A stretch of DNA of 64,000 nucleotides from Elizabethkingia occulta (lineage in GTDB: Bacteria; Bacteroidota; Bacteroidia; Flavobacteriales; Weeksellaceae), in the NCBI RefSeq assembly GCF_002023715.1, contig NZ_MAHX01000002.1:186001-250000 (forward strand). Direction: 5' to 3'. Numbering within the stretch: the first letter of the stretch is position 1; the number at the start of each line of letters is the position of its first letter. Position numbers and translations under genes: made by a program. Positions 35,449 to 43,894 of the stretch are shown here, in pieces. The notes below the pieces were generated by a model. The model had not been told where the DNA came from. It made no database searches and saw nothing but the letters and a program-made list of their open reading frames with translations.

Positions 35449-36369
35449 ATGAAACTTCTTTCAGTAGGTACTGTAGCTTTTGATGCTATCGAAACACCAT
35501 TTGGTAAAACAGATAAAATATTAGGCGGAGCAGCAACTTATATCGGATTGGCGGCTTCTGTTCTCGACACTGATGTACATTTGGTTTCAGTTGTAGGAGG
35601 CGACTTTCCTGATGAATATCTGGACATGATGAAGGGGAAAAATATCAATGTAGATGGCGTTGAAGTTGTTGAAGGTGGTAAAACTTTTTTCTGGGCAGGT
35701 AAATATCATAATGATTTGAATACCCGTGATACCTTGGCTACTGAGCTAAATGTATTAGAAAATTTCGATCCAAAGATTCCTGAAGGTGGAGCCGATGCAG
35801 AGATATTAATGCTTGGAAACTTGCACCCTGCAGTTCAGCTGGCAGTTCTAGAAAGAATGAAAGTGCGTCCGAAGTTAGTTGTTTTGGATACAATGAATTT
35901 CTGGATGGACCTTACATGGGATTTGCTAATGGATGTTATTGCAAAAACAGACGTTATTACAATTAATGACGAGGAAGCAAGACAATTGTCCGGAGAGTAT
36001 TCTTTAGTAAAAGCTGCTAAGAAAATTCATGCTCTGGGTCCTAAATATGTAATCATTAAGAAAGGAGAACACGGGGCACTTCTTTTCGAAGACGGAAAAG
36101 TATTTGCTATTCCTGCTTTATTATTAGAAGATGTTTTCGATCCTACAGGAGCCGGAGATACTTTTGCAGGAGGATTTGTAGCACACCTTGCTAAATGTGA
36201 GAAGTTTGATTTCGAAAGCATGAAAACAGCTCTTATTGTGGGAAGTGCTTTAGCTTCATTTACAGTAGAACAATTCGGGACAGAAAAAATACAGACTGTA
36301 ACTCCTGCAATGCTTAAAGAAAGAATTAAGCAATTTAAAGAACTAACAACATTTGAAGAACTGGTTTAA
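35449..36369 (+). CDS. PfkB family sugar/nucleoside kinase
   Basis: 306 aa. Signatures are LGGAATYIGLAASVL (N-terminal substrate region), the anion hole and catalytic base in DPTGAGDTFAGGFVAHL, and KKGEHGALLF. It transfers phosphate from ATP to a sugar or nucleoside hydroxyl; the substrate cannot be fixed by eye. MNFWMDLTWD is unusual for ribokinases and typical of a Bacteroidota subgroup. It precedes the two PPIase genes in the same direction (42-base gap). Confidence 0.9.
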   Translation: MKLLSVGTVAFDAIETPFGKTDKILGGAATYIGLAASVLDTDVHLVSVVGGDFPDEYLDMMKGKNINVDGVEVVEGGKTFFWAGKYHNDLNTRDTLATELNVLENFDPKIPEGGADAEILMLGNLHPAVQLAVLERMKVRPKLVVLDTMNFWMDLTWDLLMDVIAKTDVITINDEEARQLSGEYSLVKAAKKIHALGPKYVIIKKGEHGALLFEDGKVFAIPALLLEDVFDPTGAGDTFAGGFVAHLAKCEKFDFESMKTALIVGSALASFTVEQFGTEKIQTVTPAMLKERIKQFKELTTFEELV

Positions 36370-36411
36370 TCACCGGTTTTTCAGGTTTTATTAAATACTT
36401 ACATCAGATAC

Positions 36412-38253
36412 ATGAAAACTAAATCTTTAATCTCCCTGCTAACTGTAGCTGCAGCGCATTTAGGCTTTGCACAAAGCATAGTTATTAATAATGATGCAAT
36501 GCCTGTTGCAAAATTTTCAAAAGAATATGAAGTGGGACTGAAGAATCAGGGAATAGATCAAACAATTGATTCCTATATTAATTTTAAACTGATTCAGGAT
36601 TTTTCTAGATCCCTAAAGGCAGATACAACTCAGAATTTCAGAGCCCAGATTGGTACGCGTCTTAACGAATTAAAGAAAGAAAGTTATTATCCAAAGGAAT
36701 TAGAAACTAAGTTCCTAAACGATTATATGGCTGCCAGTCAAAAAGAAAAGCAGATTCAGGTTTTCTTTGCTAAAAAAGAAGAGGGTGTAAAGAAAGATTT
36801 CCAAAAGATTTATAATGATGTAAGGTTAGGAAAAATGACCATGGATCAGGCGATCCAGACAGAAGCAAAAGGAGACGCTAAGCCTTTGTATATTAAAGCT
36901 GGTGTATTGAGCGCTGAACTGGAAGCTGATGTACAAAAACTTTCTATAGGAGGTTATTCAAAATTAATTGATACTCCGGATAATGTAATGTTCGTAAAGG
37001 TTGTAGGTGAAAGACCTTCTTTAGGATATCTTATTTTCGGAACATTATCGTATCCTAATGATGCGAATTCGGAAAAAGCAAAAACTGAAATTTATAAAGC
37101 TTTAGCTTCTGGTAAAAAGTTTAATGAGGTTACTGCGGAATTCGGAAGTAATGACAACGAGAAAAAGAATGGTGGTGTTGTAATGGGATCTCCTATTTTA
37201 CCGGAAGAGGCTTATGCACAACTAAAAACTCTTAAAGAGGGTGATTATACAAAAACACCTATTCTTATTGAAAATAAATGGTTTATATTCAATATTTATT
37301 CAAAGAGACCTTATCAGATAACTCCGGATACAAAAGAGTTCTTCTTCACGGATATGATGAATTCTCAGTATGGAAATGCTTTTTATGATGCATTTATAGA
37401 TAAACTGAAAAAATCTCCGGGCTATAAGGAATCTGGAGCTGCAGGTAAAGCAAAAGCTTCTTATGCAGAATTTAAAAAACTGGTAAACGATAAAGAGGCA
37501 TTGTATACTTACAATGGTCAACAGTTTACTGTAGGAGATTTTAAAACTCAGATTAAAGACCATACTGCTGATGTCGAAAAAATGGACAACAAGAAGTGGG
37601 GACAATTAGTAGATATGATGGGTAGAAATTTCCTGATGAGAGCTTATACCGTTGAATTTGAAAACAGACCTGAAGTTAAAAATCACCTTGAGGATATTAA
37701 AAAGAATCTGTATTCCAATTATTTCTATGCAGAATATCTAAAAAAAGAAATTTCACTTCACCCAGAATGGTCTGCGGATTATTATAACAAGCATAAAGAT
37801 CAGTTTAAAAAAGAAGCAGCAGCTAAAGGAAGAGTCGTTATCCCAGGTAATGAAGCGGATGTTGATAAATTTGTGAAGGCAATAAAGAATCCTGCTGATT
37901 GGGAAAAATTACAGGCTGAATACAAAGGGAAGACAAACGATAAAAAACAACCTCTTGCTAACTTCAATGAAGGTGAGATGGTAGAATCTGCAGAAGTTTT
38001 CAAAAAATATAATGTACCTTTCAAAACGGGTGTTTATACTGCTAAAATAGGAGGGAGAACTCTGGTTATTGCAAACGATGAAATTCTTCCGGCAGGAGTT
38101 ATGACTCAGAAAGAAGCTGAAGAATCAGGTGAGCTTGAAGAACTGGTTACATCTGAGCAGATTAAAAAGATTCTTGCAGATTTAAAATCTAAGGCAAAGA
38201 TAACAATCGAACCTGGATTTGTATCAGCACTACAAAAGAATTTTAAGAAATAA
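36412..38253 (+). CDS. Periplasmic parvulin-type peptidylprolyl isomerase, large (613 aa)
   Basis: The signal peptide (MKTKSLISLLTVAAAHLGFAQS) is followed by a helical N-terminal chaperone-like region (about 30-200). A parvulin domain (about 200-300; LGYLIFGTLSYPNDA, FGSNDNEKKNGGVVMG, LKTLKEGDYTKTP) comes next, then a long helical C-terminal part. It resembles Bacteroidota SurA/PpiD-like outer-membrane-protein folding factors. The next gene encodes a second PPIase, 65 bases downstream. Confidence 0.87.
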   Translation: MKTKSLISLLTVAAAHLGFAQSIVINNDAMPVAKFSKEYEVGLKNQGIDQTIDSYINFKLIQDFSRSLKADTTQNFRAQIGTRLNELKKESYYPKELETKFLNDYMAASQKEKQIQVFFAKKEEGVKKDFQKIYNDVRLGKMTMDQAIQTEAKGDAKPLYIKAGVLSAELEADVQKLSIGGYSKLIDTPDNVMFVKVVGERPSLGYLIFGTLSYPNDANSEKAKTEIYKALASGKKFNEVTAEFGSNDNEKKNGGVVMGSPILPEEAYAQLKTLKEGDYTKTPILIENKWFIFNIYSKRPYQITPDTKEFFFTDMMNSQYGNAFYDAFIDKLKKSPGYKESGAAGKAKASYAEFKKLVNDKEALYTYNGQQFTVGDFKTQIKDHTADVEKMDNKKWGQLVDMMGRNFLMRAYTVEFENRPEVKNHLEDIKKNLYSNYFYAEYLKKEISLHPEWSADYYNKHKDQFKKEAAAKGRVVIPGNEADVDKFVKAIKNPADWEKLQAEYKGKTNDKKQPLANFNEGEMVESAEVFKKYNVPFKTGVYTAKIGGRTLVIANDEILPAGVMTQKEAEESGELEELVTSEQIKKILADLKSKAKITIEPGFVSALQKNFKK

Positions 38254-38290
38254 TTATAATAAAAAATAAGGTTTAATTCGGGCAGAATTC

Positions 38291-38298
38291 TAATTTTG
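38291..38298 (+). promoter_or_regulatory. Candidate -7 box (TAATTTTG) upstream of the second PPIase
   Basis: TAATTTTGCACC matches TAnnTTTG and is the same 12-base word as at 41208; it is 20 bases before the ATG at 38319. Confidence 0.4.
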
Positions 38299-38318
38299 CA
38301 CCATTATAAAAAATAGAT

Positions 38319-39692
38319 ATGACAAAAAACTTTCGTTTTTTCTTTATCCTTAGTTTCCTTGTAACCACTTTTGCAGGTACACTACTAAAAGCTCAGTTAA
38401 AACAGGGACAATTAGTCGATGGTATTGCTGCGGTAATTGGTAATGAGATTGTTTTGGAATCTGATATTGAAGAATACATCAACATGTCCAAACAACAAGG
38501 GTCGCCGGTAGGGGATAAATGTGAAATTATAGAGAGTATTATTCACAATAAACTTTTGCTTTTTCATGCAAAAAAAGATACCCTTATTCAGAACAGAAGT
38601 AAAGAATTAAAAGCTGATGCGGATAACAGATTCCAGCAAATGCTTTCTGGTTTCCCTTCTGAAAAAGATATGCTTGCTGCTTATAAATACCGTACAGCAT
38701 ACGAATTCAAAGCAGCTATTGAGAAGATCTCTTCGGAGCAGTATTACCAAGGTGAAAAGTATAAATTAATCACTAAAGGTGTGGATATTACGCCAAGTGA
38801 AGTTTCTGCTTTTTATGATACTTATAAAACTCAGTTGCCTCAGGTAAATGATGAAGTTAAGCTAAGCAGAATTATCATGTATCCTAAATTGACAGATGCT
38901 CACAAACAGGAAATTATTGATAAGCTAAAGAAAATAAAAGCTGCCATCCAGGGTGGTGAATCTTTCGAAAACCAAGCAAGAATTTATTCTGAAGATCCGG
39001 GTTCAGCTTCTAATGGAGGTCTTATTGCTAATGTTGCAAAGGGGATGATGGTAAAACCATTTGAAGCTGCAGCCTTAAACCTTCAGGAAGGAGAAATCTC
39101 CGATCCTGTGGAAACAGAATACGGTTACCACATCATTCAGTTGATTAAGAAATCTGGTAAAATCTACGATGTAAGACATATTCTTATTGCCAGCACTCCT
39201 AATGCTGAAGAAATAAAAGCTGCTAAAACTGAATTGCAAAAAGTTAAAACACAGATAGTTGATGGTACTATTTCATTTAAAGATGCTGCTTTAAAGTATT
39301 CTGATGATAAAACTACCAAGTTTAATGCAGGTGTAATGACTGGTCAGGATGGTTCTGATAATCTTGAGAAAACAAAAATGGATCCTGTAGATGCTTATCA
39401 GATAGCAGGTCTTAATAAGGGAGATATTACTGAGCCTTATGAAATTGAAGAAGGGCAGAGTAAGAAAAAAGCAATTGAGCTGATTCAAATTAATGATATT
39501 GTACCTGCACACACTCTGGATATTACAACGGACTATGAACGTATAAAGTCTATAGCCCTGAACCAGAAAAAAGGAAATATTGTAGATCAGTGGATTAAAT
39601 CTAAACTACCAGATACCTTTATTTCCATTAATAACAGATATAAAGACTGTAAATTTAAAACAGACTGGAAGAGAGAATCTTTAATGAAATAA
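38319..39692 (+). CDS. SurA-like periplasmic peptidylprolyl isomerase
   Basis: 457 aa. A hydrophobic signal (about 1-27, ending LLKAQ) precedes VDGIAAVIGNEIVLESDIEEYI, the typical SurA N-terminal chaperone start. Two parvulin domains follow: about 180-280 (YSEDPGSASNGGLIANVAKGMM, EYGYHIIQLIKK) and 287-400 (YDVRHILIAS, LKYSDDKTTKFNAG). It is a chaperone for outer-membrane proteins in the periplasm. Pairing with the 613-aa PPIase suggests shared folding duty. Confidence 0.93.
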   Translation: MTKNFRFFFILSFLVTTFAGTLLKAQLKQGQLVDGIAAVIGNEIVLESDIEEYINMSKQQGSPVGDKCEIIESIIHNKLLLFHAKKDTLIQNRSKELKADADNRFQQMLSGFPSEKDMLAAYKYRTAYEFKAAIEKISSEQYYQGEKYKLITKGVDITPSEVSAFYDTYKTQLPQVNDEVKLSRIIMYPKLTDAHKQEIIDKLKKIKAAIQGGESFENQARIYSEDPGSASNGGLIANVAKGMMVKPFEAAALNLQEGEISDPVETEYGYHIIQLIKKSGKIYDVRHILIASTPNAEEIKAAKTELQKVKTQIVDGTISFKDAALKYSDDKTTKFNAGVMTGQDGSDNLEKTKMDPVDAYQIAGLNKGDITEPYEIEEGQSKKKAIELIQINDIVPAHTLDITTDYERIKSIALNQKKGNIVDQWIKSKLPDTFISINNRYKDCKFKTDWKRESLMK

Positions 39693-39717
39693 AAAAGATT
39701 AATAAACTAAAATAAAT

Positions 39718-39752
39718 ATCCCTGTAGCGAATGTTACAGGGATTTTATTTAC
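39718..39752 (+). terminator. Rho-independent terminator after the SurA-like gene
   Basis: Stem ATCCCTGTA/TACAGGGAT with an 8-base loop and a T-rich tail. Confidence 0.82.
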
Positions 39753-39772
39753 AGTCAACTAATTGTAGTAAG

Positions 39773-39811
39773 TCAGCTATCTATTTTGCTAATTAAATAG
39801 CTGTTTTTCGT
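39773..39811 (+). other. Hairpin with T-run just upstream of the flavin oxidoreductase gene
   Basis: CAGCTAT/ATAGCTG stem with an A/T-rich loop and T5, ending about 30 bases before the ATG. It may be a second terminator for read-through or a leader hairpin; weak evidence. Confidence 0.35.
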
Positions 39812-39843
39812 ATATTGAAAATCGATTGTCATTATTAAATATT

Positions 39844-40776
39844 ATGAACAGAATTAAAGAACTTTTTGATATTAAATATCCTATTATACAAGGCGGTATG
39901 ATCTGGCACAGTGGCTGGAGATTGGCTTCTGCTGTTTCCAACTGCGGTGGCTTAGGCTTGCTTGGAGCAGGGAGTATGTATCCTGATATTCTGAAAGAGA
40001 ATATAATTAAATGCAAAGCAGCTACAGATAAACCATTTGGTGTAAATATACCTATGCTCTATCCTAATATGGATGAGATCATTAATATTATTCTGGAAGA
40101 AAAAATTAAAATTGTTTTTACATCTGCGGGAAATCCTAAAACCTATACAGAGGTTCTTAAAAAAGAAGGCATAAAAGTAGCACATGTGGTAAGCAGTGTC
40201 AAATTTGCATTAAAGTGCCAGGAAGCAGGTGTAGATGCGGTAGTTGCGGAAGGATTTGAAGCAGGTGGACATAATGGAAGGGAAGAAACAACAACACTCT
40301 CTCTTATTCCTAATGTCAGAAGACAAGTTGATTTACCTTTAATTGCAGCGGGTGGCATTGCTTTAGGGTCCCAGGTTAAGGCTGCGATGTTATTAGGAGC
40401 TGAAGGTGTACAGATAGGGTCCCGATTTGCGGCTACAAAGGAAGCCTCCTCACACGAAAATTTTAAACAAAAGATTGTAGAGACACAGGAAGGGGGAACA
40501 CATTTGACATTAAAAGAACTGGCTCCGGTTAGGCTTATTAAAAATAAGTTTTATAATGATATCGAAAAATTATATGAATCGGGAAGAGATCAGGAGGCTC
40601 TTAGGTCTGTTTTAGGACGTGCCAGAGCTAAAAAAGGAATGTTCGAAGGAGATCTTGAAGAAGGAGAATTAGAAATAGGGCAGTCTTCTGCTCTAATAGA
40701 TAGTATTTTATCAGTAGAAGAAGTATTTGAAAAATTACTAAAAGAGTTTAGGGAGGCTGATTGCCCCGAATTATAA
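39844..40776 (+). CDS. Nitronate monooxygenase/FabK-like NAD(P)H-dependent flavin oxidoreductase
   Basis: 310 aa from ATG 39844 (a TTG six codons upstream is unlikely). The TIM-barrel FMN enzyme has KYPIIQGGMIW, GGLGLLGAGSM, EGFEAGGHNG, AAGGIALGSQVKAAM and GVQIGSRFAATKE, typical of the nitronate monooxygenase/enoyl-ACP reductase II group. By eye it cannot be decided whether it oxidises nitronates or acts in fatty acid synthesis. It has no signal peptide. A terminator follows, then the long gap before cassette B. Confidence 0.85.
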   Translation: MNRIKELFDIKYPIIQGGMIWHSGWRLASAVSNCGGLGLLGAGSMYPDILKENIIKCKAATDKPFGVNIPMLYPNMDEIINIILEEKIKIVFTSAGNPKTYTEVLKKEGIKVAHVVSSVKFALKCQEAGVDAVVAEGFEAGGHNGREETTTLSLIPNVRRQVDLPLIAAGGIALGSQVKAAMLLGAEGVQIGSRFAATKEASSHENFKQKIVETQEGGTHLTLKELAPVRLIKNKFYNDIEKLYESGRDQEALRSVLGRARAKKGMFEGDLEEGELEIGQSSALIDSILSVEEVFEKLLKEFREADCPEL

Positions 40777-40858
40777 CATGATATTGATATTATCATTTTT
40801 AAAATAGCCCGAATCATAAAGAGTATCAGACTCACATATTTTTGATTAAGAATTATTG

Positions 40859-40895
40859 TTCCCTCAATTTATAAGATTGAGGGAATTTTATTTTA
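40859..40895 (+). terminator. Rho-independent terminator after the flavin oxidoreductase gene
   Basis: Stem TTCCCTCAAT/ATTGAGGGAA with a 7-base loop and a T-rich tail. Confidence 0.82.
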
Positions 40896-41207
40896 TAGAA
40901 ACAATTGTTGTTATAATTTTAATCTATCAGATTTTTTTTTAAATCTCTTTGTGTTCCAGAGTAATTATACATTATGGTATTCATAATAATCTAGTTTAAA
41001 TTTTATTTATTTTGTTTTAGCCTTCTCACAGAGGGAATGCAAGATTATTGTAATATGACTGTTTGAATTTATCATATAATACTAAGAATTTTATACAAAG
41101 TTTGGTATGTATTTTGGAAATATGGGTCAGCTACTTGAAAAATAGGAATGTATATTTTTTATTATGTTCTAAATATAATTTCTTTTTTTATAATTGCTAT
41201 AAATGAG

Positions 41208-41215
41208 TAATTTTG
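41208..41215 (+). promoter_or_regulatory. Candidate -7 box (TAATTTTG) for cassette B
   Basis: TAATTTTGCACC is the same word as upstream of the SurA-like gene. It would give a leader of about 145 bases before the peptide start. No TTG sits at 17-23 bases upstream. Confidence 0.4.
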
Positions 41216-41366
41216 CACCCCGAAAATCTAAACTATAAGTTTTCTGTTTTGCAATTACTTGCATTTTCAAAAAAGACTTTTTTTTGAATAATAATTCCTG
41301 ATATATCCCATTGATAGGACATTTGTGGTGTATCAGTGTAAATACGAATGAAGTTATAAAACATAA

Positions 41367-41555
41367 ATGATAGAAAAAATGAAAGAAAAAGTACAAAAAA
41401 GCGAATACATTTCTCCTGATATAAAAGTTTTTTTTGTTGAAATGGAACAGGGAATAGCAGCGGGGTCTGCCAGAGTTGTGCCTCCAAATAATAGTGGAGT
41501 AGTCCAGGATGAATGGATCCAGGGTGATGATGACAATAGAACTATTGAATGGTAA
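41367..41555 (+). CDS. Cassette B small acidic peptide (62 aa), unknown function
   Basis: ATG 41367 gives 62 aa; ATG 41379 would give 58, matching the other copies in length. It carries the cassette signature: EYISP head, EMEQGIAAGSA centre, VVPPNNSG linker and the end DDDNRTIEW. No signal peptide, membrane helix or cysteine is present. It is followed after 32 bases by the cassette B lipoprotein. As with the other three copies, the conserved centre and end are stronger than the rest, indicating selection on the peptide itself. Confidence 0.83.
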   Translation: MIEKMKEKVQKSEYISPDIKVFFVEMEQGIAAGSARVVPPNNSGVVQDEWIQGDDDNRTIEW

Positions 41556-41587
41556 CATTCTGACAACAACAAAAAAATGATAGAGAA

Positions 41588-43228
41588 ATGATGAAAAAAA
41601 ATACAATATTTATAAGCAGAATAGCATTGCTTTTATTAGTAATGATAATGGTTTTTTCGTGTAGGAGTAATGATGATATAACTGGAGGAGGCGATAAACA
41701 GGCTACTCTGAAAATTAATATGCAGGGAGTAGATTCTGGTGTACAAAACCTTTTAGGTAATGGTGCAATGAAAATGGCATCTCTAGAGAATAAAAAATTT
41801 ACAGCACCGACAGAACAACGTTCTGAGGTTGCTTTTAATAAAGATTTTAAACTTATTGCAACGCTTGCACCTGTAGCTTCTCCGGTAAGAAATACCGCTC
41901 AGGCTGCAATTACTCCAATGGCTGCAGCTGTACCAGCGGGGCCTCAGGAATTAAAAATAGGAACTAAATACAGAGTTATTGTCTATTCGGCAGACGGTTC
42001 ATGGTTGGGAGTTCGTAATTATATATATGGTCAGGATTTACCGGAAGAAGGGAATCATTTTCCTGTAAATGTTGGTGAAACTTTGACTTTTGTGTGTCTT
42101 TCTGCTAATAGTGATACGGTTAGTCCTAATTTTACCCCTACAGGAAACAGTTACGCCTATAATGATATTCAGGTAAGTAATGCTGATTATGATCTGTTGC
42201 TTTTCAGAAAGACTATAACGATTACAGAAGGAACAAACTATTTAGATGTTGTTTTTAAGCATGCATTTAGTGAAATTACGACAACTATTAATACTGCTGC
42301 TATAGGTAATATTGAAGCAATTAGTGATGGGGTTGTATCTCCAAACTATACTTCTGCAAATGTTAAGATATCAGATTATTTTAATACCGATAATACGGTT
42401 AATGCTAATAATATTATATGGAATGGAGCTGCGGGTTCTGCATCTGTTAACTTTATAGGAACTCTTCCAGGTACGGTAGTTAAGGCTACAACGATTCTGC
42501 GTAGTCCAGTAACAACAAGCGGAGAAATGATTATTCCTTCTATTACTATTGCAGGAGTTACAAAAACTAATTTTAAAATTAGCGGATCAAAAGGATTGAA
42601 TATAACTCCTGGTGTACGGTATAATCTTATTCTTACCTTGGCTCCGGCTTCCGGACATGATGTCGGTGGTGATATTATATGGGCTCCGGCTAACCTTATC
42701 TATAATAATGGTAATTATGGGTTTGCTGCTAATCAATCTGAATTTGGAGATCATTGGTATTTTAATGCGGTTAAACCATTAGAAACAGCTAAAGATGTTA
42801 CAGAAGCGTATAAGTTGCCAGCTGATGTAACCGGGACTAGTGTGTATCGTATTGAAGATGATCCTTGTGCTAAAGTTACGGCTTATGGTGGTGGTTGGAG
42901 ATTGCCAACTCAAAAAGAAGTTGTTGATTCAGCTGGTAAAAATGTATATACATTCCCGGGATATTATAATGGTGTGAAAGGAATTTTTATTGGAACTGAT
43001 ACGCAGCCAGCTCCTGCGGATTATGATAAGTATTTATTCTTGCCTTTGGCAGGTTTTGGTAATACATATAATGCTGTTAAAGCTTCTGTAGAGGCAAGAT
43101 ATTGGACGAGTACTGAATTGTCTGCTGAAAACTTTTATGATTTTAGTTTCAATAGCGGAGGGGTAACAATAGGAACGGGACAATATTATAAATATGGTGA
43201 AAGTATCCGTTGTGTGAAAAGAAAATAA
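41588..43228 (+). CDS. Cassette B fimbrillin-like lipoprotein with C-terminal FISUMP/lectin-like domain
   Basis: 546 aa with lipobox VFSC (Cys25). The N-terminal part is like the other cassette lipoproteins (KINMQGVDSG; KYRVIVYSADGSW; DLLLFRKTITI; KHAFSEITTTINTA). From about residue 360 the protein changes to a C-type-lectin-like domain of the FISUMP/DUF1566 kind: CAKVTAYGGGWRLPTQKEV, ARYWTSTE and SIRCVKRK at the end, with two Cys likely bonded. It does not have the C-terminal domain shared by the A, C and D copies. A tip-adhesin role is suggested by comparison with type V fimbriae, where such proteins sit at the fibre end, but is not proven. Confidence 0.8.
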   Translation: MMKKNTIFISRIALLLLVMIMVFSCRSNDDITGGGDKQATLKINMQGVDSGVQNLLGNGAMKMASLENKKFTAPTEQRSEVAFNKDFKLIATLAPVASPVRNTAQAAITPMAAAVPAGPQELKIGTKYRVIVYSADGSWLGVRNYIYGQDLPEEGNHFPVNVGETLTFVCLSANSDTVSPNFTPTGNSYAYNDIQVSNADYDLLLFRKTITITEGTNYLDVVFKHAFSEITTTINTAAIGNIEAISDGVVSPNYTSANVKISDYFNTDNTVNANNIIWNGAAGSASVNFIGTLPGTVVKATTILRSPVTTSGEMIIPSITIAGVTKTNFKISGSKGLNITPGVRYNLILTLAPASGHDVGGDIIWAPANLIYNNGNYGFAANQSEFGDHWYFNAVKPLETAKDVTEAYKLPADVTGTSVYRIEDDPCAKVTAYGGGWRLPTQKEVVDSAGKNVYTFPGYYNGVKGIFIGTDTQPAPADYDKYLFLPLAGFGNTYNAVKASVEARYWTSTELSAENFYDFSFNSGGVTIGTGQYYKYGESIRCVKRK

Positions 43229-43288
43229 TATGTTGATGATGTTGATAATGCAGTTGTACATGTAGTTGTAAATGATGTTGAGTTTAAG

Positions 43289-43323
43289 CTCCTTTAGTCT
43301 TTTTGGCTAAAGGAGTTTTTTAT
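43289..43323 (+). terminator. Rho-independent terminator of cassette B
   Basis: Stem CTCCTTTAG/CTAAAGGAG with a 9-base loop and T6. Confidence 0.83.
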
Positions 43324-43480
43324 TTAGAATAAAATAAAAAAAGAATATTTTAAATGATTTGTTTGAATTTCATTTTTAAAATAATTATTGATTATTTTTT
43401 TACTGTAAAACTATATTAATATATATTAAATATTAATTATATAATATGTTTGAATTAATATTTATATAATGTTATAATTT

Positions 43481-43510
43481 TTGATTATTTAGAAATATAA
43501 TATAAATTTG
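43481..43510 (+). promoter_or_regulatory. Candidate promoter of cassette C (TTG-N19-TAAATTTG)
   Basis: TTG at 43481-43483 and TAAATTTG at 43503-43510 are 19 bases apart, matching the flavobacterial consensus TTG-N17-23-TAnnTTTG. The predicted leader to the peptide ATG is about 160 bases. Confidence 0.6.
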
Positions 43511-43676
43511 TAATCGAATTTTATCTTCTGATAGGAATTGATTATTAAATATTCTTATGTTCAAGATTATGCAGTCTCTGCTGAATTGTTATTAATATAT
43601 CATTGAATTTATTGGGATGAAGTTTTATGATGAAAATCTGACTTTAACAACAAATGAATAATATAAACAAATTTTA

Positions 43677-43853
43677 ATGATGAGTAATTTTCAAAAAGAA
43701 GAATATGTCTCTCCTGAACTCGAGTCTTTGCTTGTAGAGGTCGAAGAGGGGATTGCAACGGGGTCGGCAAGAATACTGCCTCCTGATTCTGGTGGTAATG
43801 TACAGGAACAATGGGATCCTGATACTGATGATGGCAGAACTGTAGAATGGTAA
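43677..43853 (+). CDS. Cassette C small acidic peptide (58 aa), unknown function
   Basis: ATGATG at 43677 to TAA at 43851-43853, 58 aa. It is the most divergent copy: EYVSP head, EVEEGIATGSA centre, ILPPDSGG linker and the end DDGRTVEW, with conservative changes at most sites (E for Q, T for A, V for I). This pattern of conserved property suggests selection at the protein level. No signal peptide. An ATG inside the last two codons (43847) opens the frame of the downstream lipoprotein, so translational coupling is possible here. Confidence 0.8.
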   Translation: MMSNFQKEEYVSPELESLLVEVEEGIATGSARILPPDSGGNVQEQWDPDTDDGRTVEW

Positions 43854-43894
43854 AACTTATAAAGAATGATGTAAAACTACGAACTTACAAACAA

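Larger units (their letters stand above)
40777..41366. other. 590-base AT-rich gap upstream of cassette B
   Basis: Apart from the terminator at 40859 and the -7-like box at 41208 no feature is clear. The DNA is very AT-rich and no supported coding frame is present on either strand. Confidence 0.5.
43229..43676. other. 448-base AT-rich gap between cassettes B and C
   Basis: It contains the cassette B terminator and the best-formed promoter of the array. Otherwise it is extremely AT-rich with no supported gene. Confidence 0.5.

Noticed and set aside
41169-41606. Overlapping minus-strand frames upstream of and across peptide B
   Set aside because: They are antisense to a conserved gene, with no domain and very AT-rich composition.
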